Of a DNA stretch of 64,000 nucleotides, positions 22,306 to 32,520 are shown in pieces. The stretch comes from Henningerozyma blattae CBS 6284 (lineage: Eukaryota; Ascomycota; Saccharomycetes; Saccharomycetales; Saccharomycetaceae). Location: positions 248,001 through 312,000 of the forward strand of contig NC_020185.1 in the NCBI RefSeq assembly GCF_000315915.1, written 5' to 3'. The notes under the pieces are model-generated. The model saw only the letters and a list, made by a program, of their open reading frames with translations. It was not told where the DNA came from and searched no databases. A program made the translations under genes and the position numbers. Every line of letters starts with the position of its first letter. Position 1 is the first letter of the stretch.

Positions 22306-23152
22306 ATGACCACTGATCCTTCTGCTAAATTAAAAGCTGCTAAGAATTCCTTAGTGGCTTCATTATTTGAATTATCTAAATCAGCTAATCAAACTGCCTC
22401 CTCTATTGTCGATTTTTACAATAGTGTTGGTGATGATGAAGAAGAAAAACTAGAAGCCTTCACCACTTTAACCGAATCATTACAAACTTTGACATCTGCC
22501 ACTTCAAACATTAATGAAATTGGTATGGATTTGATCCATGGTACTTCCAATGATGCACTAAAGGATGAAACTAATGATGCATCAAGTCCATCATCATCAA
22601 ACGCTCACTCCAAAAAAAAGAGAGCTGAAAAGGATCCAAATGCACCAAAAAAGCCATTAACTGTCTTTTTCGCCTATTCAGCTTTTGCTCGTCAACAGTT
22701 ACGTGCTGATAGAGAAAATGAAGGTTTGCCACCTTTATCATCTACTGAAATCACCCAAGAAATTTCTAAAAAATGGAAAGTTTTAGATGAAGAAGAAAAA
22801 GATAAATGGAGAGCAGCTTATAATGTAGAATTAGAACATTATCAAATGGAAAAGCAAAAATATTTGGAATCTAAAAAAAATAGGTGATTCGACGTTATCA
22901 CAATCAGAACCTCCTTTAATTTCTTCCCCAGAATTACAGTTACCAACTTTTGAAGATGATGAATTAGCTACAAACCCAATTGAAGAAGAAAAAATAAAGA
23001 AAGATGAAACTCAAGAAAGCGATCACGGTGAAAAGAGACCTCTGGAAGAGGATAATTTGACTATCGTAGATTCAGGTGAAAAGAAGAAGAAGAAGAAGAA
23101 GAAAAAGAAGGATAAGAAAAAGAAGGATAAGAAGGATAAAGCCTCTGCTTAA
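22306..23152 (+). CDS. HMO1: Hmo1 high-mobility-group protein, reading frame broken in a run of eight A
   Basis: The first open frame (22306-22887, 193 codons) starts MTTDPSAKLKAAKNSLV and carries the N-terminal box A-like region. The HMG box runs from DPNAPKKPLTVFFAYSAF through LSSTEITQEISKKWK to NVELEHYQMEKQKYLESKK, all near-identical to S. cerevisiae Hmo1 (246 residues). It then stops at TGA after SKKNR. If one A of the A8 run at about 22873-22880 is skipped, the frame continues for about 90 codons without a stop to 23152. That continuation encodes an acidic linker (EEEKIKKDE, EKRPLEEDN) and a long Lys tail with KKDKKKKDKKDKASA, just the C-terminus expected for Hmo1. Hmo1 binds rDNA and ribosomal-protein promoters, and its basic tail bends DNA. 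The break is most simply a homopolymer sequencing error; a real truncation or +1 slippage is possible. Confidence 0.93.
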
Positions 23153-23775
23153 AGATAAAACTAATTCAAAATTAGACCTGTTTTTTTTTAAGACTCTTAA
23201 AATACTTTCATGATTTATTCATGGCAAAGAAACAAACATTGACTTTCTAGTTTTTTATCTTCTTTATATTTTTTTAGCCCATTATTATTTACATAACCAT
23301 ACTAATATTATTTAGTTCACTTTCAGTTATCTGATTCACAGATCATGGAGATTTACTATGTATTCTTTATTTAATTTAACAGTACTATATTATATTATGA
23401 CTTACTGTTTCGCTAACATTACAATGATGTGTTTTTTTCAATAAATTTGGCTTTCCTTAATTTTTTATTATCTTTGGACAGAAAATCTGAAAAAAGTAGT
23501 GTTAAAGAAAAAATAAAATAAAATAAAATATAAGCACTTTGTTCAATGGAAAATAACAACGGCCTTACTATTATTTTTTAAATTACAAGTGACAAAGGTT
23601 CAAAGTTATATTGCATTTTCTATTCATAATTTCAATTTAAAAAAATTCAAAACTGAAACAGATATAAAAGAAAACTGTCATAAAAGAATAATTAAATATA
23701 CTATTATCTTGCCAAGTATTCTACTCAATTTTGCTTAACTTTTTTTTTTTTACCAAAAATATTTATATTTTAATA
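23153..23775. other. Intergenic region after HMO1 (0.6 kb)
   Basis: AT-rich DNA with T-rich tracts and a short AAAAT/AAAATA repeat near 23508-23530. A T-run at 23739-23751 lies just before the next gene. No gene is seen. Confidence 0.5.
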
Positions 23776-25071
23776 ATGAGTTTATCTAAATCTTCATATA
23801 TGATGTACTTTCAAGAAAATTATAATAATATGAACAAAACGAATAGTTTTCATAATTTTAAAAAATTGGATCACGATACTGAAAGATTTTTTACTAAGAA
23901 CAACCACACTAATAATAAGCTAATTCCTAAAGTAAATGTTTCTAAAGATCCAAATACTTTATCTAACGTAAATACGTACCCAAAAAGATTTAGTTGTGGA
24001 AAATTAACTGGAGAAACATGTGTGAATTTATATAATGAAATTACACCAGAACTTCCTTTAAACTTTAAGAAAAAAAATAAAAATACAACATTGAAAAATA
24101 TTAGAAAAGAATATTCTCAGAATACTTTGAAAGAAAAAATAGCAACTAAATTAGCTAGCTTCAAAGATCTTACTAAGGATTCTTTTTCTACAGGAACTAT
24201 AATGAATGATGTGTTAGAATATCTAAACCAATTAGAAATTGAATTAGAAAAAAGCTGTAGAAGAAACGCTTACCACAAAGAAAATATTGGACTTATTGAC
24301 CAAGTTGAAATTACAAATAAAAATTACCATTTTAAAGATATGAGCACCTCTATTAATTATCCACATTATGAATCTTTAATTCCTGAAAACGAATATGATA
24401 CAGTAATTTTTACACCAATGGAAGAATCTGAAAATGGTGAAACAAAACAATTTTGCCAGCAAATACAGAAAGATAATTATTTGGAAGAATTGTTCCAATC
24501 AAATGACAATATAACTAATACAATATCTGTTGTGGATTCTAGTATTTTGAATGATATAGAAGCAAATGAAATATTACATGAGCCATTAGTAATACGACAA
24601 CCAATAGATTTAAATAATACCAAAAAAAAAATTGAGAAATTAATCGATGAAATAGAAATATTCCAAAAACGTAACATTATTTTACCATATGGCAGGTATA
24701 AAGAAGTAGATTCTTCAAGTAATTATGGGTTTTTAAGAAAAAAGTTATTTTTCCATTCGACATCTTATTTAAGAAGAAAATCAATAATTAGCGATGATCC
24801 CTTTTACAAGAATGAATATAAAAACAAAATCTTTAAAAAATATATATTATCAGATAAATATTTAAAGGAATCACAGGAGTTTCCAAATTCATTTTTTTCT
24901 CTATATCAAATTTTAAAAGAATTATTCAAAGTTGCTCATGAAGAAACTTTTAGAGAAAATACTGATGCTCCTAATCATTATAGAAAGAGTAATATCGAAA
25001 AAATTGACATTCAAGACAGAAAAACAATAAAGGAGATAATAAATACTTTATGGAGTGATTATTTTGAATAA
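23776..25071 (+). CDS. Uncharacterised basic, Asn/Lys-rich protein
   Basis: The 431-codon frame starts at the ATG at 23776 (an upstream in-frame extension has no ATG). I do not recognise the family. The protein is hydrophilic, rich in Asn, Lys, Glu, Ile and Tyr, with no signal peptide and no membrane segment. Short stretches look helical or coiled-coil prone: TIMNDVLEYLNQLEIELEKS (about residues 140-160) and KKKIEKLIDEIEIFQKRN (about 283-300). A C-terminal region, FFSLYQILKELFKVAHEETF and IDIQDRKTIKEIINTLWSDYF, looks folded rather than random. The length of the open frame in such AT-rich DNA argues strongly for a real gene. A fast-evolving cell-cycle, meiotic or kinetochore-type protein would have this appearance, but that is only a guess. 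Confidence 0.75.
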   Translation: MSLSKSSYMMYFQENYNNMNKTNSFHNFKKLDHDTERFFTKNNHTNNKLIPKVNVSKDPNTLSNVNTYPKRFSCGKLTGETCVNLYNEITPELPLNFKKKNKNTTLKNIRKEYSQNTLKEKIATKLASFKDLTKDSFSTGTIMNDVLEYLNQLEIELEKSCRRNAYHKENIGLIDQVEITNKNYHFKDMSTSINYPHYESLIPENEYDTVIFTPMEESENGETKQFCQQIQKDNYLEELFQSNDNITNTISVVDSSILNDIEANEILHEPLVIRQPIDLNNTKKKIEKLIDEIEIFQKRNIILPYGRYKEVDSSSNYGFLRKKLFFHSTSYLRRKSIISDDPFYKNEYKNKIFKKYILSDKYLKESQEFPNSFFSLYQILKELFKVAHEETFRENTDAPNHYRKSNIEKIDIQDRKTIKEIINTLWSDYFE

Positions 25072-25733
25072 AATTCTTTTTTTGTTTACAAAAGTTTTTT
25101 TTAAAACTGATAGTTATTATGATTATAGAGTAGTTTGCATTAATGAAAGTTGAAAACCATGACTTATTACAAATTAATCTTAAAACTAGGTTAAAGTTTT
25201 GCATTTATTTCTCCTTTTTTTTATTTTTTTTTTTTTTTTGGTTATAAATCACTGAGATTCCTATACAACGTGCTCAATATTTTCTTAAATAATGATGAAT
25301 ACTTTTCGTGAATTATCACAATTTAGTGTCTACGATTTAGTTTAAAACATACTTATTTGTCCCCGTTTAGGAAATATTATAACCATATACTCAAGATATA
25401 ATAGGGATTGTAGTTTTTCTGTCTACTCTTCTTAGTAAAGGAGCAAATCCCAATGCAATAGGTAAAATTCTTCTCTTGAACAAGTAGTGCTAATACCTAG
25501 ACGATAATAATATATACAGCTTCTAACAAGCAACTTGTCATTACAAATGTTTGTTATTGAAAAAGATGAAATATTTATGATAGATTTATTTTTTTAAAAT
25601 TATATATAATACAGAGAATATAAAGAATGAGAAATAGAGTGAGTTGAGTAACAGCGGTCTAACAATGAATTTTATGTACTGGCGATTGTCATGTCAGAAA
25701 TGGAGTACCTAATGCAAAGTTTTATTGTATTGA
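25072..25733. other. Convergent intergenic region before CIS3 (0.66 kb)
   Basis: This is AT-rich 3' flank shared by the uncharacterised gene and CIS3. A long T-run (25217-25239) is interrupted by a few A. No gene is seen. Confidence 0.5.
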
Positions 25734-26459
25734 TTAACAAGAAACTAATTCAACAGCTTGTAGGTAGACCTTGGTACATTGTTCCCCTTGGTTTTCATCA
25801 TATAAATTATAGAAGTTACCAGACAAACATTGGTAGAAGACATCGTTGGAACCAATGGCCAAGTTACCCTTTGGAGTGATGGACCAACCAGCAGCGTAGA
25901 TGGCACCGGCTTGTGGTGGTGGACCATCGAATTGGAATTGTCTGTTAGAGACGATAGAACCGACTCTACCCTTAGCATCGGTTAAGATACCGTTCTTTAA
26001 AGTCATAGTTAAAGTGCCATTGTTCTTGCAGGCTTGAGATTCGAAGAAAGCATCTTCTGATGATTGGGCGGAAGAAGTAGAAGCGGTAGATGTTGTAGAT
26101 TCAGCTTTAGTAGCAGTGGCAGAGAATGATTTACCGTCTAAAGTGGTAGTCTTTCTTGTAGTAGCTTGGATTTGGCCATCACCGATTTGAGAGACAGCGG
26201 CAGCAGTGGATTTTGGAGCTTCAGTCTTGGTAGTGGCTTGTATTTGGCCATCACCGATTTGAGAGACAGCATCTCTTTTAGCTTTAGCAGTAGAGGCAGT
26301 CATCGGAATAACAGCAATACCGAAAGAGCCAGTGTAGTCTGACATGGCATTGGCGTATTTAGAGTCTGGAGTCAGAGTGGACCATGGTTCAGATGGCTTG
26401 TAGGCAGCCATAGCAGAAGAGGCTAAGGCAGCGATAGCTAAAGTGTTTTTGTATTGCAT
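25734..26459 (-). CDS. CIS3: PIR-family cell-wall protein, Cis3/Pir4-like
   Basis: The product is 241 residues with the full PIR layout. A signal peptide (to about AMA, residue 18) is followed by a pro-region ending in a Kex2 site KR at 61-62. Two PIR repeats ([14 protein letters not shown]) come next, the first at about 64-77. A Ser/Thr linker follows, and then the conserved C-terminal domain [43 protein letters not shown]. Its cysteines show the family spacing: 16 residues between QC and EQC and 12 more to the terminal C. PIR proteins are joined to beta-1,3-glucan through the Gln of the repeat, by an alkali-labile bond. With two repeats and this length it is nearest Cis3 rather than Hsp150/Pir1, which have many repeats. 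Codon use suggests high expression. Confidence 0.9.
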   Translation of the reverse strand: MQYKNTLAIAALASSAMAAYKPSEPWSTLTPDSKYANAMSDYTGSFGIAVIPMTASTAKAKRDAVSQIGDGQIQATTKTEAPKSTAAAVSQIGDGQIQATTRKTTTLDGKSFSATATKAESTTSTASTSSAQSSEDAFFESQACKNNGTLTMTLKNGILTDAKGRVGSIVSNRQFQFDGPPPQAGAIYAAGWSITPKGNLAIGSNDVFYQCLSGNFYNLYDENQGEQCTKVYLQAVELVSC

Positions 26460-27325
26460 TGTATTATGTGGGAGTGGGGGTGGGAGTGGGAGTGGTTGAT
26501 TGTTGATGGATTCTTTAGTGTTGATGGGAAACTCTTTTTGTCTGAAACAACGTGTAGTATTTATACTAAAGAATTCTGCATTTTACTGTAAAACAATACC
26601 ATACTATTAGCCGCTATTAACCATCCATCGCATTTTTTTTCAGGCTAGTTTTAAGGGTTCAGCATTAGCCAGCACGAGAAAGTTTCCGGATCGAGAAATT
26701 CCGGCTGGCGAATGTTCTTCAGAAATTCCCGTATGTCTGATTTCCAGTAAACGGAATTTGCCATATAAAAAAGAACTGGCTGGTAACGGCACAAATATCA
26801 GATCACCAGCCATCGGATATCAGGCATAAAGATTTATTTATTTCAGGGTTACAATTATTTTACTTTGTTATTAATTAATCAGTAAGTTGTGAGTTATGTT
26901 TGTAATTTTAATATGCCATCGTCACAAACACTTCAAGTACAAAGGCTTTAAGATATAATAATCAGTTATATAATAACTATGTAAAATTGTTTACATTTTA
27001 ACATTTTTCAATAAAAGGGTGTACTGAAATTAAATGCATTAAATAGTACTCAGAACTTGTAGTCAGAACTTGTAGTAAAAAATTGTAATCAAAAATTGTA
27101 TTACAAAGTAGTAAGTAGTATCATATTATAATATTTTTACGGCGTAAAAGTCCGGGTTACGATGGTAATTATAGTAACCACGAGTTTCACCCTTTAGCAA
27201 TAATAAATTTCAATTGAAAATTTCCTTTATAGCTTGAAACCCGACCGAGATGAGTCATGAGCGGGTAACTTCACGGTATATATATAAGCGACGAAACCTT
27301 GAGTGCGTCAGCAAAATCGGCAACA
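26460..27325. other. Divergent region CIS3 / SYM1 (0.87 kb)
   Basis: A G-rich purine track of GGGAGTGG-type repeats lies at 26469-26495, inside the 5' leader of CIS3. Around 26690-26800 there are inverted CCAGC and GCTGG words. A TATA-like ATATATATAAGCG at 27278-27290 lies 36-48 bp before the SYM1 ATG. No gene is seen. Confidence 0.45.
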
Positions 27326-27931
27326 ATGGCGTCTCGATTCACTAGCCGTGTGTGGACGGCATACCAGCAAAGTTTGGCTACCAAACCGTTTATCACCAAC
27401 GCATGGACCACTTCTGGCCTGTTTGCCGCTGGAGACTGTCTTGCACAAGCCCTAGGGCAAGCTCAGGAGAAACCCCTGGATAAAAAACCACCGGTACAAT
27501 CTCCAATATCTACAGATTCGAAACTCATACCTCTGCGATGGGATTGGCAACGGACATGTCGTGCAGGCCTCTATGGAACTCTCTTTTCACCCCTGGGCAC
27601 GTGGTGGTACGGCGTGCTAGCACGTATCACGTGGTCCAGCGGATGGCGTACTCTGACAGTACGTGTTGCTGTAGACCAGTTAATGTTTGCTCCCTTTGGG
27701 GTATGTTTGTATTACTCGGTAATGGCCTTGTTGGAAGGTCATGGGATCCACGGAGCCATGGGGCGCGTTCATGTTCGTGCTTGGAACACTCTAAAGGCTA
27801 ACTGGAGCATATGGCCATTATTCCAAGCCGTGAATTTAAGTATGGTCCCACTACAGAATAGACTATTGACAGCAAACCTTGTTGCCTTGTGTTGGAATGC
27901 ATACTTGTCAGGACACAATGCGATGCGTTGA
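27326..27931 (+). CDS. SYM1: Sym1-like inner mitochondrial membrane protein (Mpv17/PMP22 family)
   Basis: The product is 201 residues from the ATG at 27326 (the frame is open further up but has no ATG). The Mpv17/PMP22 signature is clear: PFITNAWTTSGLFAAGDCLAQ at the start, RAGLYGTLFSPLGTWWYGVL, VAVDQLMFAPFGVCLYY, and the C-terminal WSIWPLFQAVNLSMVPLQNRLL and WNAYLS. S. cerevisiae Sym1 (197 residues) is a multi-pass inner-membrane channel-like protein needed for growth on ethanol at high temperature. In S. cerevisiae it lies a few genes from HAP1, which is the next gene here. The gene and its 3' flank are strikingly GC-rich compared with all neighbours (by eye about half G+C), and codon use differs, with many C- and G-ending codons. 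Ancestry by introgression or transfer is therefore worth testing. Confidence 0.9.
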   Translation: MASRFTSRVWTAYQQSLATKPFITNAWTTSGLFAAGDCLAQALGQAQEKPLDKKPPVQSPISTDSKLIPLRWDWQRTCRAGLYGTLFSPLGTWWYGVLARITWSSGWRTLTVRVAVDQLMFAPFGVCLYYSVMALLEGHGIHGAMGRVHVRAWNTLKANWSIWPLFQAVNLSMVPLQNRLLTANLVALCWNAYLSGHNAMR

Positions 27932-27951
27932 AGATGCACGAAACCTGATAC

Positions 27952-27988
27952 CACGTGCACAGCGCCAGCGTGGCCTTGTGATCACGTG
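27952..27988. promoter_or_regulatory. Paired CACGTG elements upstream of HAP1
   Basis: CACGTG occurs at 27952-27957 and 27983-27988, each within an exact 11-bp direct repeat CACGTGCACAG, 31 bp apart. CACGTG is the E-box bound by Cbf1 and Pho4 in yeast. They sit about 165-200 bp upstream of the HAP1 ATG. The E-box function is known; its use here is inferred. Confidence 0.4.
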
Positions 27989-28150
27989 CACAGAGAGTGC
28001 TGGCCTACTTTGCGGGCGGGCTTACGCCGCCGCGTTCGGTGATCAGGAGCAGAATTTCTTACTTTCACGCCAATAGTATCTTATTAAGTATACAAAGCTG
28101 TTTATTATTTCACATACTCCAATATATTTTAATCCAACTACTCCAACACA

Positions 28151-28291
28151 ATGTTCCCCAATAGTAGTGCTCCTACTTTTAGTACGAGACAGTTTCCTAA
28201 CTCAACTATAAATAATGCAAGTAATACCGCAAGTAATACTGCAAATCATTCTGCAAACAACAATGCAAATAGTAAAGCAAATATAAATATA

Positions 28292-28350
<59 letters not shown>

Positions 28351-31300
28351 TAATACTCATAGTAATATTAATGCAAATACTAACACAAGTACCAATACAA
28401 ACACAAGCAACTCAAGCACAAGTACTACGACCAGTACTCCAAACCATTCCACTTCGAACTCGTCCAAGCCAAAACGAAAACGTAATAGAATCCCCCTGAG
28501 TTGTACGATTTGTAGGAAAAGAAAAGTAAAATGTGACAAGAAAAGGCCTCATTGTAATCAGTGTACAAAGACTGGTGTATCTCACTTGTGTCATTACATG
28601 GAACAAACATGGGCAGAAGAAGCTGAGCGTGATCTCTTGAAAGAACTAGAGTTAAAGAAATTGAAAGATCATGTCAAATCCCTAGAAGACCAACTGGCAA
28701 AATTGCACTCTACCATCACGACAACAAAGACGGTATCACCGAAACTAACTCCTGCTCCTTCGGCTCATTCAAACGACGAGTTAGATTTGACTAGAAACTT
28801 CGATATGCTTCACTTGAAAAGCAACGGGACAATCCATCTGGGTCCCACCCACTGGTTGGCTATTATGAAAGGTGATCCATATTTGAAATTGATTTGGAAA
28901 CAAATCTTTGTAATAAGAGAACGCTATACTAAATACCTTCATTCATCTCACCCTGCAGTGCCTCCTTTGCCTGCACCTGCATCTGTACCTACTCCTACTT
29001 CTGTACCTACACCGGCGCCTGCTCCTACTTCTGCTTCTTCTATTTTACCATACAACGCTCTTCCTTTACCGGAAAGAAATTCAACAACGCAATTAAATTT
29101 ACCTAGACCAACAGCAACACCTTCGGCTACCACGACTACCGCTACTACTACTACTAATAATAATAATAATAACACAACCACAACCACAACTACAACTACA
29201 ACTGCCAATGGTACTACCGCCAATACCACCACCACAAACACTGCCCCACCACAGCCCCCTATATTGCGTTGCCCTGTCACTGGTTTGACTTCTGCAAATA
29301 ACCCTCATTTAGCAATGCCTCCATTACCACCGACAAAGAAATTAACTACTCAAAACAAAAAAGTTTTCCAAGGTATGCCACAACTAACAAACGACCAAAT
29401 CATTAAAAAGATTTGTGCTCTCTTACCGCCAAAACACATCATTATTCAATTGGTAGACCTATTCTTCGATCACTTGTACCCGGTTATACCAATCATCGAT
29501 GAACTTTCTTTCAAATCTAACATCTCATCGATTTGTAATTTTAAACATTGGAATACCCCTCAGGCTGGCCCTCCTCCTGCTACATCTGCACACCCTTCTT
29601 CTCCTTCTCCAAATTCTCCTTCGCCTGCTGCCATTTCTATGGAAAAATTGAAGAAATTATCTTTTAATAAAATTAAAGATTATTCAATTTTTGGCATTCT
29701 CGTCATTATTCTTCGTTTAACCTGGCTATCCTTACCTTGTAATAGATTCAAAAATTTAAATTTCCATAATCTGAAATTACCTTCTATTCAGTTACATTCT
29801 GTGTCACCATCTATGCAGAGCTCTTCTTCTACTTCTTCCTTCTCTTCTATTTCATCTTCAACTCCTTCTTCTTCAAATTCTTCTACTCCATTAAATGATG
29901 ATTCAGATTTGTTAAGATATGAAATCCCATTAGAAGTATTAGACTTGGTACGGAAAAATTTGATCAAATTCGATGAATTGTCAACTACTTCAAATTCAAA
30001 CGTAAATTTGACGACAATCCAATTTGCAATCTTCTACAAGATTTATCTCACATGCTGTCCAGCTACTCCATCTCCAAACCCAGCAAATACTCAAGATAAC
30101 GAATCTCATCAATTACTCTTAGCAAGTATCACTCAAATGGCTTTTTCATGTGGGTTACATAGAGATCCAGATAATTTCCCTCAATTGAATACTTTATCTC
30201 AAAATAATTCCTCTGCTTCTTCTCATCAACACAATTCTTCACCTTCCACTGAGAGGTTTAAACATACTTGGAGAAAAACTTGGTATTTCATTGTCTCATT
30301 AGATATCAATCAATCCCTCTTGTTGGGTACTCCTCGTCTATTAAGAAACTTATCAGATATCAGTGATACAAAATTGCCTTCCCATTCAAAGATTGATTAT
30401 ATTCATGATATTAAAGAACTTATTATTGTAAAGAATTTCACTTTGTTTTTCCAAATTGATTTGATTATCATTGCTGTATTAAATCATATCCTGAACGTTT
30501 CTGTTTCTAAAAATGTTCGGAAGTTCGAATTAGATCATTTGATACTTTCATTGAATAATTTAACAAATAATAACATTAATATTAATGATATCATTAACGA
30601 TTTGATTCATTCAGGTTTATTATTCACCACAGAGGGGAAAGTAGATACCACAAATTTCGATGATTCATATAATTTACCACCAATGGAAGAATTATTACAT
30701 CTATATACTAAATCACATTCTGATCCAAATGATAAAAAATTTGAAATGCCTTTTGAATCCACCATTAAAGCATTATTTTTTGATAAGCATTTAACAATTA
30801 GAATGTTATTATATCTTTTGAATTATATCTTATTCACATTTTATGAGCCGAAGGGTAATGAAGACCCAAATACAATCGTATTAGCAAAAGAATATGCTCA
30901 ACAAACTTTGAATTTTGCCATGGAAGGCTATAAGAATTGTTTGTCATTTTTATTGAATTTAAACAAAATCAATTCAACTCATAATTTTATTTTCAATTAT
31001 ATGGAATTGATATTAATGCCAAATTGTTTAAATATAGGGAATAGATCGTTACAATTCATTGTTTGTCTTTTATTAAGAATAAAATGTGGTCCAATTAATG
31101 GTACTTATGATTACAACGTTTTCTCTTCCACTTCAGGTAGTTCAAATAATAATACAAGTGATGATGATGAATCTCATTCACATCAATCAAACTCTTTGGT
31201 TAATGAAAATGATGATACAATATTCATCAATAAGATAGATCTAATAGAGGAAGACTCACTTGTTCTTTCGAAAAAATTAACGAATAGAATGAATTTGTTT

Positions 31301-32419
31301 TTCGATTTAACAAAACAAATCTCAAAAAAATACTTGTATGCTACTAAACTAATGAAATCAACAAGATTCTTCATCACTCTTTTAAAACCTAATGACCCAA
31401 CTACAAATTTAAATCCAAAGAGATTTCCTCATAATAAGTTACAGAATACTTCATACCATAAGAATGTAAATTTACCAAATTTCTTTAAAAAGATTCCTTT
31501 CTTTATGATGAATGCAAATTCAGAAAGTATTAAAAAATGTCCAGTATATCAAGATGCTTTGGGGATGTTTAATCCAATAGACTCAGCTACTCCATCATCA
31601 AATAACTCTTCCATTTCTACTTCGAATTCATCAAATTATACTACTGCGCCTTCAAAATTAAATAATTCCCTCAATTATACCAAACTTCCGCCTATTAGAT
31701 CATATAAACCAATCACGATTTTTAATTCAAAATCACCTACTCCTTCTCAAGACGCACAAAATTCTACAAAGAGACGTCGTTTAAATGAAGATGAGACTTC
31801 AAACGATCCAATCGTGAAAAAGGAACAAAATTTAGAATTATCTTCACAAAATTTGGAAACTAATACAACCACATTACCATCTTTGCAAGAACAGATGACT
31901 CCAGATATTACAAACTTACCACCGGCAGCAACCACTACCAATAAGAATTCATTACTTACGTTTGATGATTTTAATAGGCTAAACGGTTCTTTAACACCTA
32001 TCCCACTTCCAAATTCAACAAACCCTCCACCTCAGCAGTTACCAAACCAAAACCAATTCTTCATTAATAATAATGCCTCAAATGCAAACACAACTGCATC
32101 TAATAGTACTAATTGGACTCCAAATCCAAATAATTTTGACTCCAATTTTACAAATACTCCAACCTCAAACATGAACAATACAAATAATATGAATAATAAC
32201 TTCATCCCTGATTTTGAAGATTTCCTGCTACAAAATTCTAATTTGAACGGGTTAGTCATTAACCCATCAAGTATTGCAGAAGCTGTGGGATTTGGTAATA
32301 TAGATTCAGATAATTCTTCGAATAGAAATGACGCTACAGATTTCTTACCAATAGATAATACAAATAATATTGGCGGACTACAAGATTTCTCAAATAATGA
32401 TTTTTTTGTCTGGGAATAA
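28151..32419 (+). CDS. HAP1: Hap1 heme-responsive zinc-cluster transcription activator
   Basis: The product is 1422 residues (S. cerevisiae 1502 in the intact allele). A low-complexity Asn-rich N-terminus includes a (AAT)n run of more than 20 Asn at about 28290-28346. The Zn2Cys6 cluster lies at residues 118-147, CTICRKRKVKCDKKRPHCNQ and following, with a coiled-coil dimer segment after it. DELDLTRNFDMLHLKSNGTI and THWLAIMKGDPYLKLIW match Hap1 strongly. A fungal-specific TF domain covers about 560-920. The C-terminal acidic activation region ends FVWE. Heme regulatory motifs are sparse: one RCPVTG at 373-378, where S. cerevisiae has a cluster of six KCPVDH-type motifs, and the conserved KCPVYQDALG (Cys1130) that corresponds to HRM7. 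Hap1 activates respiration and sterol genes when heme is present and links oxygen sensing to genes such as those at the left of the window. Confidence 0.97.
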
Positions 32420-32520
32420 ATAATGTATAAATATGCCTTTTAATTCCCATAATTGTTTATCAAATATATAAATAAATATTTAAGATATATACATGTAAAT
32501 ATCGTTCTACATCGCCACAA

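Noticed and set aside
28948..29308. Long Val/Gly-rich frames on the minus strand inside HAP1
   Set aside because: These are shadows of the Thr/Asn/Pro low-complexity coding sequence of HAP1.
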